Source: CAYUEQ01 sp964443805 (lineage in GTDB: Bacteria; Bacillota_I; Bacilli_A; RF39; UBA660). From it: DNA of 13,317 bases. Shown here one piece after another: positions 1 to 5,775 of the stretch (position 1 is its first letter; each line of letters starts with the position of its first letter). The notes under the pieces are model-generated. The model worked only from the letters and a program-made list of their open reading frames with translations. It was not told where the DNA came from and did not search any database. Made by a program: the position numbers and the translations under genes. The stretch lies in NCBI GenBank assembly GCA_964443805.1, contig CAYUEQ010000024.1:1-13317 (forward strand), in the 5' to 3' direction.

Positions 1-395
1 AGGCAAGTAATGTTAATGATGTTAATTCAATAGGGGCTGTAAAAGTTGATTTACAAGATGATGGAACAGTAATTATTTATCATAATGATCAAAGTATTAT
101 TGATAGAACAACAGAAATGATTAAAGAAGTAATTAGAGAAGTAGAAACAGGAGAAGTTTATCAAGGTAAAGTAGTTAAAGTAGAAGACTTTGGATGCTTT
201 GTAGAACTATGGCCAACTGCTGAAGGTTTAGTCCACATTTCTCAACTGGCACATGAACGTGTTGAAAAAACTCAAGATGTAGTTTCAGTAGGAGATGAAA
301 TTCTAGTTAAATCATTAGGATATGATAATAAAGGAAGATTAAATCTTTCGAGAAAAGCAGCACTACCAAAAAGTGAAAACAAACCTAAAAAATAA
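1..395 (+). CDS. pnp: polynucleotide phosphorylase, C-terminal part (5' end outside window)
   Basis: Polynucleotide phosphorylase is the phosphorolytic 3'-5' exoribonuclease of mRNA decay; only its RNA-binding tail is visible. The frame is open from base 3 and ends at TAA 393-395. The first ~38 residues read as the end of a KH domain (VDLQDDGTVIIY followed by an amphipathic helix). An S1 domain follows, with VVKVEDFGCFVEL, EGLVHISQL and the closing GRLNLSRKAAL, the usual arrangement at the PNPase C-terminus. A short Lys-rich tail ends the protein. The ATG at 117 is internal and not a gene start, since KH coding sequence continues upstream of it. The KH GxxG loop and catalytic domains lie outside the window. 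The gene is followed at once by its own terminator. Identity is firm because of the KH-S1 order and the motif spacing. Confidence 0.93.
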   Translation, partial: ASNVNDVNSIGAVKVDLQDDGTVIIYHNDQSIIDRTTEMIKEVIREVETGEVYQGKVVKVEDFGCFVELWPTAEGLVHISQLAHERVEKTQDVVSVGDEILVKSLGYDNKGRLNLSRKAALPKSENKPKK

Positions 396-430
396 GAACT
401 AAAATCTAAAAAAGATTTAGTTCTTTTTTT
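394..430 (+). terminator. rho-independent terminator of pnp
   Basis: GAACTAAAATC (396-406) pairs with GATTTAGTTC (414-423), with one bulged A and a 7-nt A-rich loop, extended by flanking A/T pairs and followed by a run of seven T (424-430). It begins on the last bases of the pnp stop codon. Confidence 0.9.
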
Positions 431-487
431 ATTTGTAAAAGGAAAATAAAAGAAACTGTAGTAAATAATTATTGAAAGGATAAATAT

Positions 488-2020
488 ATGAAATTAAAAA
501 TAATTATTTACAGCAGTCTAATAGTTTTAATAGCTGTTATTAATATTAATGTCGTTCAAGCTGAATCTTTTACAGAAAAATTACATACAGATTCAATAGT
601 GTTAAAAAAGGTGAAAAATAGTCAAGAAGAATATGAAAATTCTTTAAAAATTATAAAAAATTCAGACCTAAGAGTAGGATATAACTTAAATCCTTGGCAA
701 ACGTTTAATGAAAATGCTTCTTACACATTAATTGAAAATAAACCATGGGAAAAAGTAAGTTTAAGTAAAGAAGAGTGGGATAAAATTAATTTAATTGCTT
801 ATTATGGAGAAAAATATACAACCCAAAACTATTTGTATTTTCCTTTATCAATTCAAAGTATGATATATCAAATTACTGATCCTGATACTAAATTATTTTC
901 TTTAAATGGTTTTAATAAAGATAAAGAAATTAATATTGATCCCTGTATAAAAACTATAACTAATGCAATAGATAGACATTATACGAAACCAAACTTAAAA
1001 CTTGATCAAAAACTATATTTAAATCAAGTTGCAGTAGCTAGTGATTTAAATGATGTAATTTCAGATTATAAAATATATGCTACTGAAAATTTAGAAGCGT
1101 ATATTATAGGTCCAACTTTAAAATTAAAAGCAATTAGTGCTGGAACAGGCAAAGTTACTTTTATTAAAGAAGATACAATATATAAAAACAAACCCCAACT
1201 TTACTATAATCAAGAGCATAAAAATATATTCATTCCAGGAAGTTATGAACCGATTTATGTAACAGTAGAGTTTGATATGGAAATAGGTAAAATTAATATA
1301 AATAATTTTAACAATGACAAAAATAAAATTGGAGAAAGTTCATTTTTAGGTACTAAATATGTTATATTATATCCTAGTAAAAACTATGTAACTACAATTG
1401 AAATCAATGAAGAAAATTATGGAACATCAAAACTCCTACCATATGGAACGTATTATATTCAAGAAATAGAAAGTGGGACTGGATATAAACCTGATAAAAC
1501 ACTACATAAAATAACATTAGATCAGAAAGAAATAAATTTGGATGTATTTCGTCAAAATATTAAAGCAGATATAATTATTGAATTACTAGGTAAAATAAAT
1601 GATGACAATTATCAACCACTACAAAATATTAAATTTAATATATATGATAAATATAATGAACTCATAACAACTCTTACTACAGATATAAATGGTATTACAA
1701 AAACAACTCTGCCATATGGAAGATATACTGTGCATCAAGTTAGTAACAATCCAAACTTTCAACAAATAGAAGAGTTTGAAATAAACGTTCAAAATGAAAA
1801 TGAAAAAATATATAATAAGTTGGTTAATTATAAAACAGAAATATCAGAAAACAGCGACAACCAAACAAATATTAAAGCAGAAATATCAGAAAATAACCAA
1901 AACCAAACAAATTCTAAAATAAAATTACCTGAAACTAATCAAAACCAAACAAAATATATACCTTATTTAGGATTAATAATAATTTTTAACAAAAGAAAAT
2001 GGCTGCTAAAGTATTTATAA
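488..2020 (+). CDS. LPXTN-type sortase-anchored surface protein with degenerate thioester-like domain and Cna-B-like repeats
   Basis: A secreted, probably wall-anchored adhesin-like protein of 510 residues. A signal peptide (about 1-25, cleavage near VVQA/ES) is followed at ~60-170 by a region resembling the thioester domain of Gram-positive adhesins: EEWDKINLIAYYG, then SIQSMIYQITDPD, which looks like the family's Gln motif (usually TQxAIW). The partner Cys expected near residue 80 appears to be Thr (SYTLIEN), and the only Cys is C153, so the crosslink may be absent. Two Cna-B/SpaA-like folds follow at ~265-358 and ~360-450, each with the LPYGxY turn. A Gln/Asn/Thr stalk of 14-residue repeats leads to LPETN at 480-484, a short hydrophobic stretch (490-500) and a basic tail with NKRK. 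The ATG is preceded by AAAGGA. The sortase gene overlaps the last 22 bases. Surface anchoring is well supported; the ligand is unknown. Confidence 0.8.
   Translation: MKLKIIIYSSLIVLIAVININVVQAESFTEKLHTDSIVLKKVKNSQEEYENSLKIIKNSDLRVGYNLNPWQTFNENASYTLIENKPWEKVSLSKEEWDKINLIAYYGEKYTTQNYLYFPLSIQSMIYQITDPDTKLFSLNGFNKDKEINIDPCIKTITNAIDRHYTKPNLKLDQKLYLNQVAVASDLNDVISDYKIYATENLEAYIIGPTLKLKAISAGTGKVTFIKEDTIYKNKPQLYYNQEHKNIFIPGSYEPIYVTVEFDMEIGKININNFNNDKNKIGESSFLGTKYVILYPSKNYVTTIEINEENYGTSKLLPYGTYYIQEIESGTGYKPDKTLHKITLDQKEINLDVFRQNIKADIIIELLGKINDDNYQPLQNIKFNIYDKYNELITTLTTDINGITKTTLPYGRYTVHQVSNNPNFQQIEEFEINVQNENEKIYNKLVNYKTEISENSDNQTNIKAEISENNQNQTNSKIKLPETNQNQTKYIPYLGLIIIFNKRKWLLKYL
1835..1950 (+). repeat. 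42-bp tandem repeat encoding the stalk, third copy degenerate
   Basis: Units at 1835-1876 and 1877-1918 share most bases (both contain CAGAAATATCAGAAAA and CCAAACAAAT) and encode 14-residue repeats of the type EISENxxNQTNxK. A third, diverged unit follows in which ISENNQNQTN has become LPETNQNQTK, so the sorting motif sits inside the repeat phase. Confidence 0.75.
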
Positions 2021-2430
2021 TTTTGTTTTTATTTATCAATACATCGTGCATACATACTAAAAATAATAATATTAAATCAGAAATTATTGGCTATATAACT
2101 ATCAACAACAATATAAACAGTATAGTTAAGGGGCATGATAAAAAGGATCTTAATCGTGATTTAGTTGGAGCTATTATTGATAATAAAAATATAATTTTAG
2201 CAGGACATAATAGTAAAAAAGTATTTAATAATATAACTAAACTTAAATTAAATGATACTGTTTATTTAACCATAAATGATATAACATATAAATACAAAGT
2301 AATAAAAATTACTAAATTAGATAAAAATGAGTTCTTATATTATGATAATTCTGTTGAGGAATTAAGTTTAATAACTTGTATCAATAATAATAAAAAACGT
2401 TTAATTGTAACAGCTAAAAAAGTAAATTAA
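1999..2430 (+). CDS. small sortase paired with the upstream LPETN protein
   Basis: Sortases are membrane-anchored transpeptidases that cleave a sorting motif and attach surface proteins to the wall. This 143-residue protein has an N-terminal hydrophobic segment (4-17), a start of fold IIGYITI, the catalytic His in LAGHN (H70), the catalytic Cys in LSLITC (C127; family signature TLxTC) and a plausible catalytic Arg in KKRLIV (R134). It is short for a sortase (commonly about 180-250 residues): the segment between the first strand and the His is compact. The Cys of INTSC near residue 17 is not a convincing lipobox because Asn occupies the -3 position. The ATG lies inside the end of the upstream gene with a poor ribosome site, so translational coupling is likely. 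Class is uncertain; the adjacent LPETN substrate resembles a hybrid of the LPxTG and NPxTN motifs. Confidence 0.83.
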   Translation: MAAKVFIILFLFINTSCIHTKNNNIKSEIIGYITINNNINSIVKGHDKKDLNRDLVGAIIDNKNIILAGHNSKKVFNNITKLKLNDTVYLTINDITYKYKVIKITKLDKNEFLYYDNSVEELSLITCINNNKKRLIVTAKKVN

Positions 2431-2477
2431 TATCATAAATTGACATACTATGACATAAAACTTATTAGGTGATACAA

Positions 2478-3626
2478 ATGAAAAAAACAATTATATTTTT
2501 GTTACTATTTATGTTTTTAATTCCAGTAAAAGCGGAAGAAGATATGGCTCCAAACTCTAAAAGTGCAATACTAATAGAAAATTCTACAGGAAAAATAATA
2601 TATGAAAAAAATGCTCATGAAAAGTTAGCACCAGCATCGATGACTAAATTAATGACAATGTTACTAGTTATGGAAGAATTAGAAGCTGGTAGATTAAAAG
2701 AAACAGATATTGTTACTATTAGTGAAAAAGCCTCGAGAATGGGTGGTAGTCAAATATTCTTGCAAACAGGAAGTAAAATATCAGTAAAAGACCTTATAAA
2801 AGGTATAACAATAGCTTCTGCAAATGATGCATCAGTAGCAATTGCTGAAAAAATAAGTGGAACCGATAGTAAGTTTATTGATTTAATGAATAAAAGATCA
2901 AAAGAATTGCAATTAAAAAATACCCACTTTAAAAATGTTCATGGCTTAGATGACGATGATCACTATTCAACAGCACATGATATGGCTATAATTGCATTAG
3001 AACTTATTAAACACCCTCAAATACTTGAATACACAAGTATTTATGAAGAATACTTAACTAAAGATGACGGTACTCAAATATGGCTTGTAAATACTAATAA
3101 ATTAGTACGTTTCTACGAAGGAATAGATGGACTTAAAACAGGATACACAACTAAAGCTGGATATTGTCTAACAGCAACAGGAAAAAAAGAAAATCTTCGT
3201 TATATTGCAACTGTTATGGGTGCAGATACTAGTCCAAATAGAAATAGCGATATAGTAAACATGATGAATTATGGATTTAACTCATTTAAATTAAATACAA
3301 TAATAGAAAAAGATAAAGAATTAGGAAAAATAAAGATTAATCAAGGTAAAAACCAACACGGAACTTTAATTTTGTTAGAAGAGGCAACAGAATTATTAAA
3401 AAACACTGAAGATGCTAAAAAATACGATTATGATATCAAAACAAAGAAAAAAATTACTGCTCCAATTAAAACTGGTGATGAAGTAGGTACTTTAGAATTA
3501 AAAGATGAAAAGGGTAAAGTAATTAAAAAAATAAATCTTACAATTAAAGAAAATATTAAAAAAGCAAACTTTTTAGATTATTTAAAAAGAAATTTAAAAC
3601 AAACACTAAGTGGAAATAGTATATAA
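2478..3626 (+). CDS. dacF: D-alanyl-D-alanine carboxypeptidase, DacF/PBP5 family
   Basis: A penicillin-binding serine peptidase that removes the terminal D-Ala from peptidoglycan stem peptides outside the membrane. A signal peptide (about 1-19, ending VKA) is followed by the S11 catalytic triad of motifs: SxxK as SMTK (S54, K57), SAN at 114-116 and KTG at 220-222. The length (382 residues) suits the family, with a beta-rich C-terminal domain and a terminal KRNLKQTL helix that may be the membrane-binding amphipathic anchor. ATG 2478 is preferred over the in-frame GTG at 2469 because the ribosome site AGGTGA overlaps that GTG with proper spacing to the ATG. The position upstream of spoIIAA and sigF is the same as in Bacillus, which favours DacF over DacA or DacB. 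The last codons form part of a terminator. Confidence 0.92.
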   Translation: MKKTIIFLLLFMFLIPVKAEEDMAPNSKSAILIENSTGKIIYEKNAHEKLAPASMTKLMTMLLVMEELEAGRLKETDIVTISEKASRMGGSQIFLQTGSKISVKDLIKGITIASANDASVAIAEKISGTDSKFIDLMNKRSKELQLKNTHFKNVHGLDDDDHYSTAHDMAIIALELIKHPQILEYTSIYEEYLTKDDGTQIWLVNTNKLVRFYEGIDGLKTGYTTKAGYCLTATGKKENLRYIATVMGADTSPNRNSDIVNMMNYGFNSFKLNTIIEKDKELGKIKINQGKNQHGTLILLEEATELLKNTEDAKKYDYDIKTKKKITAPIKTGDEVGTLELKDEKGKVIKKINLTIKENIKKANFLDYLKRNLKQTLSGNSI

Positions 3627-3642
3627 ACACTTAGTGTTTTTT
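3601..3642 (+). terminator. rho-independent terminator overlapping the 3' end of dacF
   Basis: AAACACTAAGTG (3601-3612) pairs perfectly over 12 bp with CACTTAGTGTTT (3628-3639), followed by further T. The left arm and loop lie within the last codons and stop of dacF, so this operon ends here and spoIIAA needs another promoter. Confidence 0.9.
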
Positions 3643-3694
3643 CTCTGTTAAACAAAAAAAGAATACATAACTAAATTAATATATATTCGGCTTG

Positions 3695-3703
3695 TGATAT
3701 AAT
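3695..3703 (+). promoter_or_regulatory. extended -10 promoter for a leader or small RNA
   Basis: TGATATAAT is a perfect TGnTATAAT extended -10 element. No good -35 is seen at the usual distance, which is acceptable for this class. Transcription would begin near 3710. The same nine bases occur upstream of the gene at 7172. Confidence 0.6.
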
Positions 3704-3709
3704 TATATA

Positions 3710-3846
3710 GAAATTAATAAGGAAATTTTACAAAAAGAAAAAGATTAATTAAATAAAAACAAAATAACTAACCAGTGGTTATAATAAATTGTAGTCGCTA
3801 CGATAAGTAGCATAAATGTAAAGCTGTTTTGCTACTGTTTTTTTAA
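3710..3846 (+). ncRNA. candidate structured small RNA or attenuated leader ending in a terminator
   Basis: Between the promoter at 3695 and a T-run at 3838-3844 there is no ORF but several hairpins: TAACC/GGTTA with loop AGT (3769-3781), and four arms that can pair in alternative ways: GTAG (3791-3794), GCTAC (3797-3801), AGTAGCA (3806-3812) and TGCTACT (3830-3836). Arms 3 and 4 plus seven T make a terminator. Arm 2 can pair with arm 3 instead and would prevent it, and arm 1 can pair with arm 2. That is the logic of an attenuator, but I do not recognise a known riboswitch class, and a free small RNA is equally possible. Confidence 0.42.
3806..3844 (+). terminator. rho-independent terminator of the 3710 leader RNA
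   Basis: AGTAGCA (3806-3812) pairs with TGCTACT (3830-3836) across a 17-nt loop, followed by G and seven T. Confidence 0.65.
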
Positions 3847-3899
3847 TATTTGAAGTAATATTAATAGAGTATTTTGGTCATCCTTTTGAGATTTACAAT

Positions 3900-4115
3900 T
3901 TGATTAAAACTGAAAAAAATACTGCCGTAGAAAATGTACTTAATATTTTAACGGGAGGAATAACATACGATACTGTTAAACAATTGAGTGATGTTTCTCC
4001 ATATTATTTAGTGAAAAAAGATAATTTAAAATTACTTGTAAATATCAAAGATTGGGTATTAACAGTAACTGAATTACCATCAAAAACTAATACTAAAAAA
4101 AATAAATGTTTTTAA
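3900..4115 (+). CDS. doubtful 71-residue ORF of unknown function
   Basis: An open frame from TTG 3900 to TAA 4113-4115, lying between the leader RNA terminator and spoIIAA. The frame is open upstream to 3822 but has no ATG or GTG, and TTG 3900 lacks a ribosome site, so the true start is unclear. The translation has ordinary composition (GGITYDTVKQLSDVSPYYLV, then a strand-like LKLLVNIKDWVLTVTEL and a Lys-rich tail) and could be real. I recognise no family. It is too short and lacks the DxGxG nucleotide-binding motif expected of SpoIIAB, so it is not an intact replacement for that missing gene; a decayed remnant cannot be excluded. Confidence 0.35.
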   Translation: MIKTEKNTAVENVLNILTGGITYDTVKQLSDVSPYYLVKKDNLKLLVNIKDWVLTVTELPSKTNTKKNKCF

Positions 4116-4174
4116 AGACAAATAAGATAAAATATAAGTATATATTATTAAAAAGAAAACAAAGAAGGTAAATA

Positions 4175-4240
4175 GTGAACAAAATAAATAAATTAAGTAT
4201 TACAACCGATAAATTTATAAAATATACTAAGCTTTATTAA
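4175..4240 (+). CDS. possible 21-residue peptide ORF
   Basis: GTG 4175 has an AGAAGG ribosome site six bases upstream and opens a 21-codon frame ending TAA 4238-4240, translated MNKINKLSITTDKFIKYTKLY. The good ribosome site is the only reason to list it. The peptide is basic, without a signal or membrane segment. It lies just before the promoter of spoIIAA and could be chance in AT-rich DNA. Confidence 0.2.
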   Translation: MNKINKLSITTDKFIKYTKLY

Positions 4241-4246
4241 GAAGTT

Positions 4247-4275
4247 TTGTCGAAACTGTTTAAAAAGTTTATAAA
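4247..4275 (+). promoter_or_regulatory. sigma-A-like promoter of the spoIIAA-sigF operon
   Basis: TTGTCG (4247-4252) and TATAAA (4270-4275) are separated by exactly 17 bp, placing the start near 4282 and a leader of under 30 nt before spoIIAA. In Bacillus the operon is read by sigma-H; I see no convincing sigma-H box (AGGAnnT / GAAT) here, so early control may differ. Confidence 0.5.
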
Positions 4276-4308
4276 ATCCTCTATATTAAATTTACGAGGA
4301 GATAATAT

Positions 4309-4641
4309 ATGTTAAAAATTAATTTAGAATATAGATACGGAATTTTGTTTGTTCGACTTAGCGGAAATCTAAATAGAAGAACATCACATAAATTAAACAA
4401 ACATTTAATTCCAGTCATCATGAAACATGGTATTAAATTTTTAGTATATAATTTACATGAATTAAGAAGTATTGATGGTCTAGGAAGGAAAGCGCTACTT
4501 AATGGAAATAAAGCAATTAAAAGTAATAAAGGATTTGTTTACATTTGTGATATTCCAGAAAAGTTAGAAAGTTATTTTGATACTGTACCAATTCAAAAAA
4601 CTAATAATGAATTAAGTGCTGCAAAACTAATGGCAATATAA
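4309..4641 (+). CDS. spoIIAA: SpoIIAA-like STAS anti-anti-sigma factor lacking the phosphorylated serine
   Basis: SpoIIAA normally binds the anti-sigma factor SpoIIAB and frees sigma-F in the forespore; SpoIIAB inactivates it by phosphorylating Ser58. This 110-residue STAS protein aligns without gaps to B. subtilis SpoIIAA over its core: LSGNLNRRTSHKL against LTGELDHHTAETL, LVYNLHELRSID against IVLNLEDLSFMD, and SNKGFVYICDIPEKLESYFD against the C-terminal strand and helix. At the regulatory site MDSSGLG it has ID-GLGRK, so D56 is kept but the Ser58 position is Gly57 and the next Ser is Leu58. A strong GAGGAGA ribosome site precedes ATG 4309. spoIIAB does not follow; the stop overlaps the sigF start by one base. 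Fold and operon position are firm; the biochemical role without the serine is inferred to be altered. Confidence 0.85.
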   Translation: MLKINLEYRYGILFVRLSGNLNRRTSHKLNKHLIPVIMKHGIKFLVYNLHELRSIDGLGRKALLNGNKAIKSNKGFVYICDIPEKLESYFDTVPIQKTNNELSAAKLMAI

Positions 4642-5294
4642 TGAAAGAAAAATTATTCTTAGAGTTGTTAGAACAAAATGAAAATTTAATCTATAAAGTA
4701 GCATCTAAATTTTATAATGTTGAACCAGAAGATTTATATCAATTAGGTGTAATTGGATTATTAAAAGCTTATAAAAATTTTAAAGATAATGGTACTACTA
4801 AATTTTCTACTTATGCTTATGACTACATTTTTGGTGAAATGTATCAATCTTTAAAGATAAGTAGAGATTTTAAAGTAAATAAAGATACATTAAAATTATA
4901 TAAAGCAATTATTAAAACAACTGACTTTCTAGCACAAAAACTAAATAAAAGTCCATCATTAACTGATATAGCATTATACATGAATTTAGATGAAGAAATA
5001 ATTGAATATACGTTAATGGTAATGAAAGAGGTTAAAAGTTTAGATGCTACTTTAAATGAAAATAGCGATTTATATAATTTTATATCAAGTGATGAAGTTG
5101 ATAATGATAATAAAATTTTAATAAATGAAACTCTTGAAAAATTAGATAAAAGAGATCAAGATATAATAAAACATCGTTATTTTAAAGATATGACTCAAAG
5201 TGAAACTGCTAAAATTTTAGGAATGAGTCAAGTCGCAGTATCACGAGCTGAGAGTAAAAGTTTAATAAAAATGAGATCTTATATAGTAAATTAG
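4641..5294 (+). CDS. sigF: forespore sigma factor sigma-F (short form)
   Basis: An RNA polymerase sigma factor of the sigma-70 group 3 type, by context the early forespore sigma-F. Region 2 is seen as EDLYQLGVIGLLKAYKNF and TKFSTYAYDYIFGEM, region 3 near KLNKSPSLTDIALYM, and region 4 as LDKRDQDIIKHRYFKDMTQS followed by a helix-turn-helix GMSQVAVSRAESK, very like the sigma-F sequence QTQSEVAERLGISQVQVSR. At 217 residues it is shorter than B. subtilis sigma-F (255), mainly at the N-terminus. The start is in TAATG (4639-4643): the spoIIAA stop overlaps the ATG, no ribosome site is visible, and translation is probably coupled to spoIIAA. Sigma-G is an alternative by sequence alone, but the spoIIAA and spoVA neighbours favour sigma-F. 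Confidence 0.85.
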   Translation: MKEKLFLELLEQNENLIYKVASKFYNVEPEDLYQLGVIGLLKAYKNFKDNGTTKFSTYAYDYIFGEMYQSLKISRDFKVNKDTLKLYKAIIKTTDFLAQKLNKSPSLTDIALYMNLDEEIIEYTLMVMKEVKSLDATLNENSDLYNFISSDEVDNDNKILINETLEKLDKRDQDIIKHRYFKDMTQSETAKILGMSQVAVSRAESKSLIKMRSYIVN

Positions 5295-5304
5295 TATTAT
5301 TTTC

Positions 5305-5340
5305 AAAAAATTCTTCATAATAAACATGGAGGATTTTTTT
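5305..5340 (+). promoter_or_regulatory. terminator-like hairpin masking the spoVAC ribosome binding site
   Basis: Bases 5305-5318 pair with 5326-5339 over 14 bp (two G-U wobbles) with a 7-nt loop. The right arm contains the GGAGG ribosome site (5328-5332) and ends in seven T immediately before the ATG at 5341. It could terminate sigF transcripts, occlude translation of spoVAC, or both. Confidence 0.6.
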
Positions 5341-5775
5341 ATGAACAAAGAAGAATATAAAGAAATGGTAAAACAAATTACCCCAAAAGAAAAGAAATGG
5401 AAAAATGCAAGTATTGCATTCTTAGTTGGTGGTTTGATGGGAGTACTTTCAGTACTGATAGTTGAACTGATAATGATATTTGGTTTATCAGAAAAAGATT
5501 CAACTATTTGGATGTTAATTATATTTATCTTTTTAGCTGTATTGTTTACCAATTTAGGTTTTTTTGATACTTGGGTTTCAAAAGTTAAAGCTGGTTTAAT
5601 TGTACCTATAACAGGTTTTGCCCATTCAGTTGCTGCGTCAGCTTTAGATTACCGTAAGGATGGCTTTGTAACAGGAATAGGGGCTAATATTTTTAAACTG
5701 GCAGGAAGTGTATTATTGTATGGAACTTTTGCAGCATTTAGTTTAGTACTGTTGAAGGTGATATTAAATGGCTAG
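5341..5775 (+). CDS. spoVAC: stage V sporulation protein SpoVAC
   Basis: An integral membrane subunit of the channel that moves dipicolinic acid into the forespore and out at germination. The 144-residue product matches B. subtilis SpoVAC throughout: NASIAFLVGGLMG, a short loop, VPITGFAHSVAASALDY, DGFVTGIGANIFKLAGSVLL, ending in a hydrophobic helix. About four membrane segments are visible. ATG 5341 is chosen because GGAGG lies eight bases upstream; the in-frame ATG at 5326 has no ribosome site and would add MEDFF only. The gene overlaps spoVAD by eight bases. spoVAA and spoVAB, present before spoVAC in Bacillus, are absent, as in many clostridia. Confidence 0.93.
   Translation: MNKEEYKEMVKQITPKEKKWKNASIAFLVGGLMGVLSVLIVELIMIFGLSEKDSTIWMLIIFIFLAVLFTNLGFFDTWVSKVKAGLIVPITGFAHSVAASALDYRKDGFVTGIGANIFKLAGSVLLYGTFAAFSLVLLKVILNG

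Noticed and set aside
2440..2468. A promoter for dacF from TTGACA at 2440
   Set aside because: The -10 at 17-bp spacing is TATTAG, a poor match, and it would overlap the dacF ribosome site, leaving no room for a leader.
3900..4115. The 71-residue ORF as the missing SpoIIAB
   Set aside because: It lacks the DxGxG and Gly-rich ATP-lid motifs of the HATPase fold, is half the usual length and sits before, not after, spoIIAA.
5326..5340. Upstream ATG 5326 as start of spoVAC
   Set aside because: It has no ribosome site, while GGAGG is correctly placed for ATG 5341, which also matches the length and N-terminus of SpoVAC.
5262..5552. Minus-strand 96-residue frame
   Set aside because: It lies antisense to sigF and the well-supported spoVAC and has low-complexity Ile/Ser-rich composition with no motif.
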